From: Saprospiraceae bacterium
GTDB lineage: Bacteria; Bacteroidota; Bacteroidia; Chitinophagales; Saprospiraceae
Direction of reading: 5' to 3'
Assembly (NCBI GenBank): GCA_016717105.1
Contig: JADKGF010000002.1
Coordinates: 232,501 to 249,429, forward strand
DNA: 16,929 nt
Under the pieces are notes generated by a model. That model did not search any database. It saw only the letters and a program-made list of their open reading frames with translations, and had not been told where the DNA came from. Shown here one piece after another: positions 7,226 through 14,697 of this stretch. Position 1 is the stretch's first letter, and every line of letters starts with the position of its first letter. The translations under genes and the position numbers were made by a program.

Positions 7226-7242
7226 CATCAAATTTAATAAAA

Positions 7243-8121
7243 ATGAAAACAAGAGAAGTAGAACTCGTTGTAGGCCCAAGAGAACCACATTATGTAGGTG
7301 ATGGTTTTAGGGTGCACAATTTTATACCAAGTGCTTACAGATTGGACATGCAACGCATGAATCCAGTCATTATGATGGATTATAATTCTAAATTTAATTT
7401 TCCACCAAGTGTAAGACCCAAAGGTGTAGGCGTACATCCACACCGAGGATTTGAAACCGTAACCATTGCATATAAAGGCAAGATCGAACACCATGACAGT
7501 AGTGGTGGTGGCGGTATCATAGGTGAAGGTGATGTACAATGGATGACTGCGGCTGGTGGCGTATTGCACAAAGAATTTCATGAAAGTGAATGGAGCAAAA
7601 AAGGTGGTGAGTTTCAGATGGTTCAGTTGTGGATCAACTTACCTGCCAAAGATAAAATGAGCAAACCTAAATATCAATCTATTGCTAACGACAAAATAAA
7701 TCGTTTTAATCTTGCAGATGATAAAGGTGAAATCGAAATCATCGCTGGAGAATATCAAGGTATCAAAGGAAGTGCTACCACTTTCACACCGTTACATTTA
7801 TTTAATGCAAAACTGAAAGAAGGTGGATTGGCAACATTTAGTTTTCCGACAAATTTTAATACCGCTTTGCTGGTTATAGAAGGAAACGTAGTGGTAAATG
7901 GTGAAAATAAAGTACCAACGGACAATTTTGTTCTAATGGCCAATGATGGTGAGACTTTTACGGTTAGTGCAGATGAAGATTCTATCGTATTGGTCTTAAG
8001 TGGTGAGCCGATCGACGAACCGATTGCTGCACATGGTCCATTTGTCATGAATACAAGAGCCGAGATTGCTCAAGCATTTGAAGATTTTAATCACGGAAAA
8101 TTCGGATTTCTGGAAGATTAG
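7243..8121 (+). CDS. Pirin family protein
   Basis: This is a bicupin protein of 292 residues from the ATG at 7243 (MKTREVELVV). An upstream ATG at 7195 is in frame but adds 16 residues without family resemblance and would lie upstream of the likely transcription start. The N-terminal cupin has the pirin metal site: the two His of GVHPHRGFETVT and the His and Glu of GGVLHKEFHESE, matching the iron ligands of human pirin. The C-terminal cupin runs from about residue 165 and ends with the pirin-type GPFVMNTRAEIAQAFEDF segment. Family members include quercetin 2,3-dioxygenases and redox-sensitive regulators; which applies here is unknown. It follows the Crp/Fnr gene by 64 bases and is closed by two hairpins. 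Confidence 0.95.
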   Translation: MKTREVELVVGPREPHYVGDGFRVHNFIPSAYRLDMQRMNPVIMMDYNSKFNFPPSVRPKGVGVHPHRGFETVTIAYKGKIEHHDSSGGGGIIGEGDVQWMTAAGGVLHKEFHESEWSKKGGEFQMVQLWINLPAKDKMSKPKYQSIANDKINRFNLADDKGEIEIIAGEYQGIKGSATTFTPLHLFNAKLKEGGLATFSFPTNFNTALLVIEGNVVVNGENKVPTDNFVLMANDGETFTVSADEDSIVLVLSGEPIDEPIAAHGPFVMNTRAEIAQAFEDFNHGKFGFLED

Positions 8122-8140
8122 GTCTGATGCCAAATAAAAG

Positions 8141-8185
8141 AAAGCAGGCGTTGATTGCTAAATATTAACAACGTCTGCAGCTTTT
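8141..8185 (+). terminator. Hairpin after the pirin gene
   Basis: GCAGGCGTTG (8144-8153) pairs with CAACGTCTGC (8169-8178), ten pairs including one G-T, around a 15-base loop. A nearby AAAGC/GCTTT pair could extend it with a bulge. There is no long T run directly after, so it may act together with the second hairpin just downstream. Confidence 0.55.
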
Positions 8186-8194
8186 ACAAAAACA

Positions 8195-8233
8195 CAAAAA
8201 GGGTAGATCTCCATAGAGATAAACCCTTTTTTT
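8195..8233. terminator. Bidirectional terminator between pirin and rpsU
   Basis: AAAAAGGGT (8196-8204) pairs with ACCCTTTTT (8223-8231), with an inner ATCTC/GAGAT stem and a CATA loop. T runs lie on both sides (T7 on the plus strand, T5 on the minus strand). It sits between convergent genes and can serve both. Confidence 0.88.
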
Positions 8234-8251
8234 ATATAAGCTTATACTTTT

Positions 8252-8446
8252 TTATTCGCTTTGGCTACCGAATTTCTCCTGTCTGTAAGCAGCAGAAAGT
8301 ATTTCATTTCTTCTTACTACAGATGGCTTCACGAAGTGCTTTCTGTTTCTAAGTTCTTTTACAAGACCAACAGACTGAAATTTTCTTTTATATCTTTTCA
8401 GCGCTCTGTCTATTGATTCGTCGTCTTTGATATTGATAATCAGCAT
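8252..8446 (-). CDS. rpsU: 30S ribosomal protein bS21
   Basis: This basic 64-residue protein has the bS21 pattern: MLIINIKDDESIDRALKRY at the start, then KRKFQSVGLVKELRNRKHFVKPS and the VRRNEILSAAYRQEKF end. It is a component of the small ribosomal subunit near the mRNA exit and anti-Shine-Dalgarno region. In Bacteroidota it is known to help hide the anti-SD sequence, which explains the general lack of SD sites in this window. Some Bacteroidota rpsU genes keep a strong SD for autoregulation. Here only AGGT lies about 16 bases before the ATG, too far for normal use. It is a single gene with its own promoter and a terminator shared with pirin. Confidence 0.95.
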   Translation of the reverse strand: MLIINIKDDESIDRALKRYKRKFQSVGLVKELRNRKHFVKPSVVRRNEILSAAYRQEKFGSQSE

Positions 8447-8484
8447 AAAATATTAAATTTTTACCTAAATTTTTTAAAGGACTG

Positions 8485-8492
8485 CAAAAGTA
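8485..8492 (-). promoter_or_regulatory. -7 promoter element of rpsU
   Basis: The minus strand reads TACTTTTG, an exact TAnnTTTG match, about 38 bases before the rpsU start. The sequence following it (GCAGTCCTTTAA) resembles that after the rpsT promoter (GCACTCCATTTAA). Confidence 0.7.
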
Positions 8493-8616
8493 CGATAAAT
8501 AAATAATTATAAAACATTTTTTTCAAAAATATTATCGCTTAGGCCAAATATTTTCCTGAAGACCGAAAGAGACGTAGTTTAAGACTCTAATTAGCAGTCA
8601 TATATTATTGATGAAA

Positions 8617-9351
8617 TCAAACAGCAGCCAGCCAAAAATTGTTGACGCCTTCACCTTGTACGAGATTTACCGTTTGCAGATTGAGCAATTCCAATAGCGC
8701 AATAAAAGTCACTATAGCCTGAATCCTATTCTCCAGCTTCAAAAATACATCTTGAAATTTTACCTTCTTTTCTCGTTTCAATTGATTTAGAATGTAGTTT
8801 TGTTGGTCTTCTATCGTGTATTCAAATTTGACAATCTGGTGTTTTGGTTTGTTCAGATCATCTTCGTATCTTTTCATCAACTGTTGAAACGTTTGCAAGA
8901 GTTTGTACAGATTGAGAGATTCTAGTTCGATGTCCACAAGTGCTTTTTCGGCAATTTCTTTTAATTCTGCCGAAACATTGCCACGTGAATGCCTGAAATG
9001 TCTATTTTCTTCAAGCGCACTCATTTCATCGATGATGGATTTGTATTTTCGATATTCGATCAGTTTTTGAGCCAATTCTTCCCTTGGATCTATTTCGTTG
9101 CCTTCTTCATCTATTTCCTTACGGGGAATAAGCATTTTGGCTTTGATCCGCATGAGTGTAGCAGCCACAAGGATAAACTCGCTAGCTACATCGATATCTA
9201 AGGCTTCCAGATGGCGGATATAATCCAAAAAATCATTGGTAATCTGTGCAATGGGAATATCATTAATATCCAACTCATCTCTTTCTATAAAAAAGAGTAA
9301 AAGGTCGAATGGACCTTCAAAGTGTTGTGTCTTAATAGTATATGAATCCAT
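8617..9351 (-). CDS. scpA: Segregation and condensation protein A (kleisin)
   Basis: This 244-residue protein begins with the ScpA signature: a Tyr-x-Ile-Lys strand, then FEGPFDLLLFFIERDELDINDIPIAQIT and LRHLEALDIDVASEFILVAATLMRIKAKMLIP, the region that binds the SMC neck. The C-terminal winged-helix part (about 165-244, KKVKFQDVFLKL...IVTFIALLELLNLQTVNL) contacts the other SMC head. With SMC and ScpB it forms the bacterial condensin that organises and separates chromosomes. scpB is not in the window. The ATG at 9351 matches the family start exactly, and a -7 promoter element ends only 4 bases before it, so the transcript may be leaderless. Confidence 0.95.
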   Translation of the reverse strand: MDSYTIKTQHFEGPFDLLLFFIERDELDINDIPIAQITNDFLDYIRHLEALDIDVASEFILVAATLMRIKAKMLIPRKEIDEEGNEIDPREELAQKLIEYRKYKSIIDEMSALEENRHFRHSRGNVSAELKEIAEKALVDIELESLNLYKLLQTFQQLMKRYEDDLNKPKHQIVKFEYTIEDQQNYILNQLKREKKVKFQDVFLKLENRIQAIVTFIALLELLNLQTVNLVQGEGVNNFWLAAV

Positions 9352-9355
9352 GTCG

Positions 9356-9363
9356 CAAAGATA
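9356..9363 (-). promoter_or_regulatory. -7 element immediately before scpA
   Basis: The minus strand reads TATCTTTG, with only 4 bases (CGAC) between it and the scpA ATG. In this promoter class transcription begins about 4-7 bases after the element, so it would start at or next to the A of the start codon. The -33 region is weak. Confidence 0.55.
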
Positions 9364-9463
9364 GCAACAAAATGATAGAATTATCCAGACAATGTGGATG
9401 TAATCATGTTATAATGCCAAAAAATGCTTCGTTTTAATTTGTCACAAATCCACATTTAATCTC

Positions 9464-10192
9464 TTATTTGGTCAATTTGACTTCTTTCTTAAGTTGATAT
9501 TTCTCAAAATAAAATGACAAAATACTGACTACGAGCAAAGATGGTAATAGATTTTCGAGGCTGATCTCACCCAGCTTGAGCAATAATATCGAAATCCCTA
9601 TGATCAACATACCGCCGACAGCGCTTAGACTATCCTGTACATTTTGGCTAAAAATATGTTTTAGACGAAAGGCAAGCATTGTCAGTCCGCCTTGGAAAAT
9701 CAGCATAGGGATGATAGAAAATAATACACCAATCCCATAAGTAGATGCCAAAGCGATAGACGAAAATCCATCCAACATAGACTTGACGTAAAGCAATTCT
9801 TTTTTGTTGTGTAAGCCTTCTTCTAGGGCACCAACTATCGTCATCGAACCTACACAAAATAGTAAAAATGCAGTAATAAGCCCTTCGGAAAACTGCGAAT
9901 CACTATTGCCAATGACGAGTTTTAAGCTATCGGAGAAGTCATTGAAAATCAAATCCACTCGTACCAATTGACCCAAAATGGCACCGATGATCAAACTAAA
10001 CATAAAAACCAACAAGTATCCATCTGGCAATCTTAAGGCCATCTTGATGCCGATCAGCAAAGTACCCAAGCCTACTGCCTGAAAAACAATATCTTGAATA
10101 TCTTCAGAGAAAAATTGCTTCAACCATAACCCAATGAGGCTTCCGATTGTTACTGTTAGCATATTGACAAATGTTGCTTTGGGCCAGTTCAT
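9464..10192 (-). CDS. DUF554 family multi-pass membrane protein
   Basis: This is a membrane protein of 242 residues when started at the ATG at 10192 (MNWPKATFVNMLTVTIGSLIGLW). A TTG codon at 10216 would add 8 residues but is a poorer start. About seven hydrophobic helices can be seen. DUF554 landmarks are the N-terminal TVTIGSLIGL helix, QAVGLGTLLIGIKMAL, the LLFCVGSMTIVGALEEGL segment, LDGFSSIALASTYGIGVLFS, and the late GGMLIIGISILLLKL helix. Relatives such as E. coli YqgA and B. subtilis YdfK have no established function; transport is plausible but unproven. It is divergent from lpxK, with 64 bases between the start codons. Confidence 0.88.
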   Translation of the reverse strand: MNWPKATFVNMLTVTIGSLIGLWLKQFFSEDIQDIVFQAVGLGTLLIGIKMALRLPDGYLLVFMFSLIIGAILGQLVRVDLIFNDFSDSLKLVIGNSDSQFSEGLITAFLLFCVGSMTIVGALEEGLHNKKELLYVKSMLDGFSSIALASTYGIGVLFSIIPMLIFQGGLTMLAFRLKHIFSQNVQDSLSAVGGMLIIGISILLLKLGEISLENLLPSLLVVSILSFYFEKYQLKKEVKLTK

Positions 10193-10256
10193 AATTATTG
10201 GATTAAAACGGTACAATGATAATCATTTTTGGTCAATTCAATGGTAAACAAAAAGT

Positions 10257-11324
10257 ATGTTCAGAAGAATAATCATAAGGATTCTATTAGCGCCATTTTC
10301 ATTGATTTATGGAATTATTATTTCGTTGGTCAATTTTTCATACGATACAGGGCTGCTCAAGGCATCAAAGTTTAGCGTGCCGGTCATCGGCGTCGGTAAT
10401 CTCAGTATCGGTGGCGCAGGCAAAACACCACACATCGAGTATATCATAAATATGCTCAAGGATTATATCAATGTAGCAACGCTGAGCCGAGGATATAAAC
10501 GTCAAACTAAAGGTTTTCGATTGGTACAAACTTCAGATACCGCACTTACCGTGGGAGACGAACCATTGCAATATCGGAGAAAATATCCAGATATCGTGGT
10601 GGCTGTCTCAGAAAGTAGGGCTTATGCCATACCACAGATCATCCAAAACTATCCCCAGACACAGGCTATTTTGTTGGATGATTCTTTTCAGCATCGTGGT
10701 GTAAAGCCTGGATTAAACATACTGCTGACGGCATATGACACCTTATTTACAGATGATTATTTGTTGCCAGCAGGTAGGCTAAGAGAGTGGCGATCAGGTT
10801 ATAGACGTGCAGATATCATTGTTGTATCGAAGTGTCCTGAAGATATAACAATGCAAGATCGGGACAGAATCTTGGTAAAAATTCAGGCTATGCCTTATCA
10901 AAAAGTGTTTTTCTCTTCCTACGAATATGATTATCCTTATTATTTTTATGATCCCGAAAAAAGGATTTCTTTAGATTTAGAATTGGAAGTGATTTTGCTA
11001 AGTGCTATAGCAAATACGGATTATCTATTCAAGTATCTCGAAAAAAATGTACATGGTGTCAATGAAATAGAATATGCCGATCATCACATCTTTGATAGTA
11101 GAGATATTGAGAAAATTATTAAGATTTATCAAAATACTAAGGCCGACAGGAAGATCATTCTCACCACAGAAAAAGATGCAATGAGATTAGAAATGCATAA
11201 ATCATTGTTACAAAAGCTGAATATACCTGTATTTATCTTACCTGCTAAGGTGAAATTTCATTTTGATGGTGGCAACGAATTTGACGAATCGATTAAGAAG
11301 TTTTTGCTGGATTTTGAAGTTTAA
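10257..11324 (+). CDS. lpxK: Tetraacyldisaccharide 4'-kinase
   Basis: This 355-residue protein has a membrane-associated N-terminal helix (about residues 5-28) and the LpxK P-loop GVGNLSIGGAGKTPH at about 45-59. SRGYKR follows near 77-82, GDEP near 100-103 and DDSFQHR at 141-147, equivalent to the canonical DDGFQH. The substrate-side segment LLPAGRLREW and the late TTEKDAMRL motif are also present. LpxK transfers the gamma phosphate of ATP to the 4' position of the tetraacyldisaccharide-1-phosphate precursor, giving lipid IVA in lipid A synthesis on the inner membrane's cytoplasmic face. This confirms an LPS-bearing outer membrane. The length and all motifs are normal and the gene appears intact. 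It stands alone, with the following rpsT convergent. Confidence 0.97.
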   Translation: MFRRIIIRILLAPFSLIYGIIISLVNFSYDTGLLKASKFSVPVIGVGNLSIGGAGKTPHIEYIINMLKDYINVATLSRGYKRQTKGFRLVQTSDTALTVGDEPLQYRRKYPDIVVAVSESRAYAIPQIIQNYPQTQAILLDDSFQHRGVKPGLNILLTAYDTLFTDDYLLPAGRLREWRSGYRRADIIVVSKCPEDITMQDRDRILVKIQAMPYQKVFFSSYEYDYPYYFYDPEKRISLDLELEVILLSAIANTDYLFKYLEKNVHGVNEIEYADHHIFDSRDIEKIIKIYQNTKADRKIILTTEKDAMRLEMHKSLLQKLNIPVFILPAKVKFHFDGGNEFDESIKKFLLDFEV

Positions 11325-11423
11325 ATGTAGTAGTTTGAATTTTAAATTAAGTCTTAGAATTTTGAGTTAATTTTTTGCAATTATAATCGCGAAAATAAAA
11401 TAAAGTTATTAACTAATGGAAAC

Positions 11424-11455
11424 AAAAAAAGGCGAATACAATATATGTACTCACC
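11424..11455 (-). terminator. Intrinsic terminator of rpsT
   Basis: On the minus strand GGTGAGTAC and GTATTCGCC pair over nine positions with two G-T pairs around a 7-base loop, followed directly by seven Ts. On the plus strand the stem has two mismatches, so it mainly serves rpsT. Confidence 0.8.
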
Positions 11456-11484
11456 TTATTTATAACTTGTGATACTTTAAAATC

Positions 11485-11736
11485 TTAAAGGCTATTGACG
11501 AATTTTGTCAATTTTGATTTAAGATTTGAAGCTTTATTTTTGTGCCAAGTGTTCTTTTTGGCTAATCTGTCAACCATTGAAATCACCTTAGGCAAAAATG
11601 TCTCAGCATCCTTCTTGTCTGTCATAGACCTAAGTTTTGCAATAGACGTTCTAGCAGATTTTTTATAATATCTGTTTCTAAGTCTGATTTTTATATCTTG
11701 TCTGATTCTCTTTTTTGACGATTTGTGTTGTGCCAT
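11485..11736 (-). CDS. rpsT: 30S ribosomal protein bS20
   Basis: This basic 83-residue protein starts MAQHKSSKKRIRQDIKIRLRNRYYKK, the family N terminus that binds 16S rRNA. It continues with SARTSIAKLRSM, the acidic KKDAETFLPKVISMVDRLA helix and KNTWHKNKASNLKSKLTKF, the conserved KGxIHKNxAxRxKSRL-like end of bS20. It is a primary binder in small-subunit assembly. The gene is monocistronic, with its own promoter and a strong terminator, and lies divergent from sucA. No SD is visible before the ATG at 11736, as expected for this phylum. Confidence 0.96.
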   Translation of the reverse strand: MAQHKSSKKRIRQDIKIRLRNRYYKKSARTSIAKLRSMTDKKDAETFLPKVISMVDRLAKKNTWHKNKASNLKSKLTKFVNSL

Positions 11737-11774
11737 AAATCTTATATTTTGACGATATTTTCTTAAATGGAGTG

Positions 11775-11782
11775 CAAAAGTA
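11775..11782 (-). promoter_or_regulatory. -7 promoter element of rpsT
   Basis: The minus strand reads TACTTTTG, identical to the rpsU element. A TTTT lies 19 bases upstream where TTTG is expected. The predicted leader is about 34 bases. Confidence 0.7.
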
Positions 11783-11919
11783 CATCTTTCGTATCGAAGT
11801 AAAAAATATTATTTGAGAAAAAATTATAAATATTTCATTTTCAGCAGACTTTAAGGCAAAATTTTCAAATGAATGTACAAAATTAGGATAAAATGACTGG
11901 TTGACAACTGCGGATTGCG

Positions 11920-11927
11920 TACCTTTG
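11920..11927 (+). promoter_or_regulatory. -7 promoter element of sucA
   Basis: TACCTTTG matches TAnnTTTG exactly. TTG trinucleotides lie upstream but not at an ideal distance. Transcription would start near 11932, giving a leader of about 37 bases to the ATG at 11969 and excluding the longer ORF start at 11915. Confidence 0.6.
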
Positions 11928-11968
11928 AGCCCGTTTATAATATTCAAAATTATTTCATATTACATAAA

Positions 11969-13849
11969 ATGAAGGATTATTCATACGTTTATAATGCGCA
12001 TCCAGCATATATAGAGTCAATGTATAAAAATTATCAGGCAGATCCAACATCGGTTGACGAAGGCTGGCGGATATTTTTTGATGGTTTCGAATTTAATTCA
12101 AATACTGATTCTGAAACAACAGGATTGCAATCAACTGATGGTAAGTTGTTGTCAACCAAGGAGTTTGGTGTTATTTCACTTATTCACGGGTACAGAAGTC
12201 GCGGACATCTATTGTCCACAACCAATCCACTAAAACCTAGAAGAGATCGCAAGCCATACTTAGATTTAAAAGATTACGGTCTTGATGAAGGAGATTTGAA
12301 TAAGGTGTTTTTGGCAGGTGAAGAATTGGGACTTAAGAATGCCACATTATCACAGATCATCACAAGACTCCAAACAATCTATTGTGGCAACCTTGGTATC
12401 GAGTACGCCCACATAGAAAATAGGGAAAAAAGAATGTGGATCAGGGAGAAATTAGAAAATAGGATATTGGATATGAGTTATGGATTGGATAAAAGCAAAA
12501 AGATCCGCATCCTCAGCAAACTCAATGGTGCTGTTATCTTTGAGAAATTTTTGCATACAAAATATGTAGGGCAAAAAAGATTTTCTCTTGAAGGTGGCGA
12601 AACAACCATTGCTGCACTCGATGCCATTATCAATAAAGCTACAGAAGACAAGGTAGAAGAAGTGATTTTGGCTATGGCACATAGAGGTAGATTGAATGTC
12701 CTTGCTAATATTATGGGCAAAACATATGACCAAATCTTTAATGAATTTGAAGGTACGGCCATCTTGGACCAGAGTTTTGGAGACGGCGATGTGAAGTATC
12801 ACCTTGGGTATTCATCACAATTGACATTACCAAATAATAAATTAGTCCATCTCAAATTGGCACCAAATCCATCACACCTAGAAGCGGTAAATCCAGTGAT
12901 GGAAGGATTTGCACGAGCTAAGGCCGATCTGTTATATAATAGTGATTACGATCGCATCCTGCCGATACTGATACATGGTGATAGTGCAGTAGCAGGTCAA
13001 GGTGTGGTATATGAAACCACACAAATGAGTCTCTTGGATGGCTATTACACTGGTGGTACGATACATTTTGTGATTAATAATCAGATAGGATTTACTACGG
13101 ATTTTGATGATGCAAGGTCATCTACATACTGTACAGCGGCTGCAGGTCTAGTACAAGCGCCTGTATTCCATGTAAATGGTGATGATCCAGAAGCTGTAGT
13201 TTTTGCAGCAGAACTGGCTGTTGAATATCGTCAAAAGTTCAATAATGATGTCTTTATTGATATGGTCTGCTACAGAAGACACGGTCATAATGAAGGCGAC
13301 GATCCCAAATTTACGCAGCCACAGATGTATGAGCTCATCGATAAGCACAAAAATCCAAGAGAAATATATCTTGCCAAGCTGATAGAACGAGGCGATGTAG
13401 ATGCCAAGATGGGCGAAGAGTTAGAACAAAAATTCTGGAGTGAACTGCAGGATAGATTGGACAGAGTCAAGCAAAAAGTGCTGCCTTATGTCTATCAAGA
13501 GCCTGAACAACAGTGGAGACAACTCAAGAAAACCATCAATGTAGAAGACATGGTGACACCAGCGACTGGTATTTCTGACAATGAGGCTTCATTGATTTTT
13601 AAACACTTGATGACTTTGCCAGATGACTTTACACCCAATAGTAAAATAAGCAGACTTCAAAAATCTAAACATGACTTATTGGACAAAGGACTGGTCGATT
13701 GGTCATTTGGTGAGTTGGCAGCTTATGGATCATTGATGCTTGAAGGCAAAAATGTGCGTATGAGTGGTCAGGATGTCAAGCGTGGAACTTTTTCTCATAG
13801 ACACGCTGTATTTTTTGATGAAAGACTAATGTCGGTTATAATAGATTAA
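11969..13849 (+). CDS. sucA: 2-oxoglutarate dehydrogenase E1, N-terminal readable part (frameshifted gene)
   Basis: From the ATG at 11969 (MKDYSYVYNAHPAY) the frame is clean for 626 codons, then leaves the family sequence after HAVFFDE and stops at 13849. Landmarks are the E2-interacting N terminus YIESMYKNYQADPTSVDEGW, HRGRLNVLANIMGK near residue 236, and HLGYSSQL and LAPNPSHLEAVNPVMEG. Next come the thiamine diphosphate region HGDSAVAGQGVVYETTQ near 336 with VINNQIGFTT near 368, then CYRRHGHNEGDDP near 436 and MSGQDVKRGTFSHRH near 600. The enzyme decarboxylates 2-oxoglutarate and passes the succinyl group to the E2 lipoyl domain in the TCA cycle. The rest of the protein continues in other frames to 14697, giving about 910 residues in all, normal for the family. 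An N-terminal fragment alone would not be active, so either this copy is broken or the sequence contains errors. Confidence 0.93.
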   Translation: MKDYSYVYNAHPAYIESMYKNYQADPTSVDEGWRIFFDGFEFNSNTDSETTGLQSTDGKLLSTKEFGVISLIHGYRSRGHLLSTTNPLKPRRDRKPYLDLKDYGLDEGDLNKVFLAGEELGLKNATLSQIITRLQTIYCGNLGIEYAHIENREKRMWIREKLENRILDMSYGLDKSKKIRILSKLNGAVIFEKFLHTKYVGQKRFSLEGGETTIAALDAIINKATEDKVEEVILAMAHRGRLNVLANIMGKTYDQIFNEFEGTAILDQSFGDGDVKYHLGYSSQLTLPNNKLVHLKLAPNPSHLEAVNPVMEGFARAKADLLYNSDYDRILPILIHGDSAVAGQGVVYETTQMSLLDGYYTGGTIHFVINNQIGFTTDFDDARSSTYCTAAAGLVQAPVFHVNGDDPEAVVFAAELAVEYRQKFNNDVFIDMVCYRRHGHNEGDDPKFTQPQMYELIDKHKNPREIYLAKLIERGDVDAKMGEELEQKFWSELQDRLDRVKQKVLPYVYQEPEQQWRQLKKTINVEDMVTPATGISDNEASLIFKHLMTLPDDFTPNSKISRLQKSKHDLLDKGLVDWSFGELAAYGSLMLEGKNVRMSGQDVKRGTFSHRHAVFFDERLMSVIID

Positions 13850-14169
13850 ATTCATTGGATGGAGCCAAAGGTAAGTATTTGATTTACAATTCGTTGTTGT
13901 CTGAATTTGCAGTTTTAGGTTTTGAATACGGGTATTCGCAAGCATCACCTGGACATTTGACTATATGGGAAGCACAATTTGGTGACTTTTTTATAACGGT
14001 GCGCAAACTATTGTGGATCAATTTTATTAGTGCAGGTGAAAGCAAATGGCAGCGTATGAGTGGACTAGTCTTGTGCTTACACGGTATGGAAGGACAGGCC
14101 CTGAGCATTCGAGTGCTCGTCTTGAGCGGTTTTTGCAGTTGTGTGCCAATTTCAATATGATCGTTTGCA
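13850..14169 (+). pseudogene. sucA: Indel-broken middle part of sucA
   Basis: This stretch continues the E1 protein but changes frame several times. LNSLDGAKGKYLIYNSLLSEF and IWEAQFGDF lie in one frame. NGAQTIVDQF can be read only in another frame after a T run at 13987-13992, and the frame returns after a T4 run near 14022-14025, giving ISAGESKWQRMSGLV. The LLLPHG motif is reduced to LCLHG by about 3 missing bases near 14072-14083. GPEHSSARLERFLQLCANFNM is in a third frame, after one base is lost near 14096. About two bases are missing again near 14182-14186. All the family motifs are still recognisable and well conserved at the amino-acid level. The number of independent indels in about 365 bases is unusual. 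Confidence 0.85.
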
Positions 14170-14697
14170 ATGTCGACACCAGCGAATTTTTTCCACATGA
14201 TAAGAAGACAATTGGCTATGCCTTTCCGCAAACCATTGGTTCATATGTCTCCTAAGTCTATGTTGCGACATCCTGAGTGTGTCAGTAAGATTGAAGAATT
14301 GACAGGCAAAACAAAATTCATGGAAGTTATTGCCGACACTGAGGTCAAGAAAGCAAAAAGAGTGCTTTTCTGTTCGGGCAAACTCTATTATGAGCTAAAC
14401 GAATATAGACGCACCAATAAGATAAAAGATGTTGCCATCATCAGAGTAGAACAATTATATCCATTGCCAGAGGCAGAAATCAGAAGTATCATCAAACAAT
14501 ACGGCAAAGCTGAAGTCTTCTGGGTTCAAGAAGAATCAGCCAATATGGGTGCATGGCCTTATTTGATAAATTACTTCAGAAAAGATGACATCCAAGTAAT
14601 ATCACGTAAGGCAAGTGCATCGCCAGCTACAGGATTTAAGAAGATCCACGACCAACAGCAGGAGTTATTGATAAAATCGGCTTTTGGTGTGGCGTAA
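14170..14697 (+). CDS. sucA: 2-oxoglutarate dehydrogenase E1, C-terminal readable part
   Basis: The frame is open from 14170 and follows the E1 family from TPANFFHMIRRQL onward. It contains KPLVHMSPKSMLRHPE, VLFCSGKLYYELNEYR, VAIIRVEQLYPLP, EVFWVQEESANMGAWPY and the closing SRKASASPATGFKKIHDQQQ, ending LIKSAFGV, the usual C terminus of OGDH E1. In a normal gene this is the C-terminal transketolase-like domain, joined to the part ending at 13849. The ATG at 14170 is accidental and not a true start. The clean 510 bases here argue against long-term decay of the whole gene. No E2 gene (sucB) follows. Confidence 0.9.
   Translation: MSTPANFFHMIRRQLAMPFRKPLVHMSPKSMLRHPECVSKIEELTGKTKFMEVIADTEVKKAKRVLFCSGKLYYELNEYRRTNKIKDVAIIRVEQLYPLPEAEIRSIIKQYGKAEVFWVQEESANMGAWPYLINYFRKDDIQVISRKASASPATGFKKIHDQQQELLIKSAFGVA

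Noticed and set aside
8447..8480. Shine-Dalgarno autoregulatory site of rpsU
   Set aside because: Only AGGT is present, about 16 bases before the ATG, which is too weak and too distant to claim.
11915..11968. Longer start of sucA
   Set aside because: It begins at a non-ATG codon, overlaps the -7 promoter element and adds 18 residues not seen in the family.
13820..14190. Programmed ribosomal frameshifting in sucA
   Set aside because: Several independent shifts in different directions would be needed within 365 bases, with no slippery-site plus stem-loop pattern, and such recoding is not known for this enzyme.
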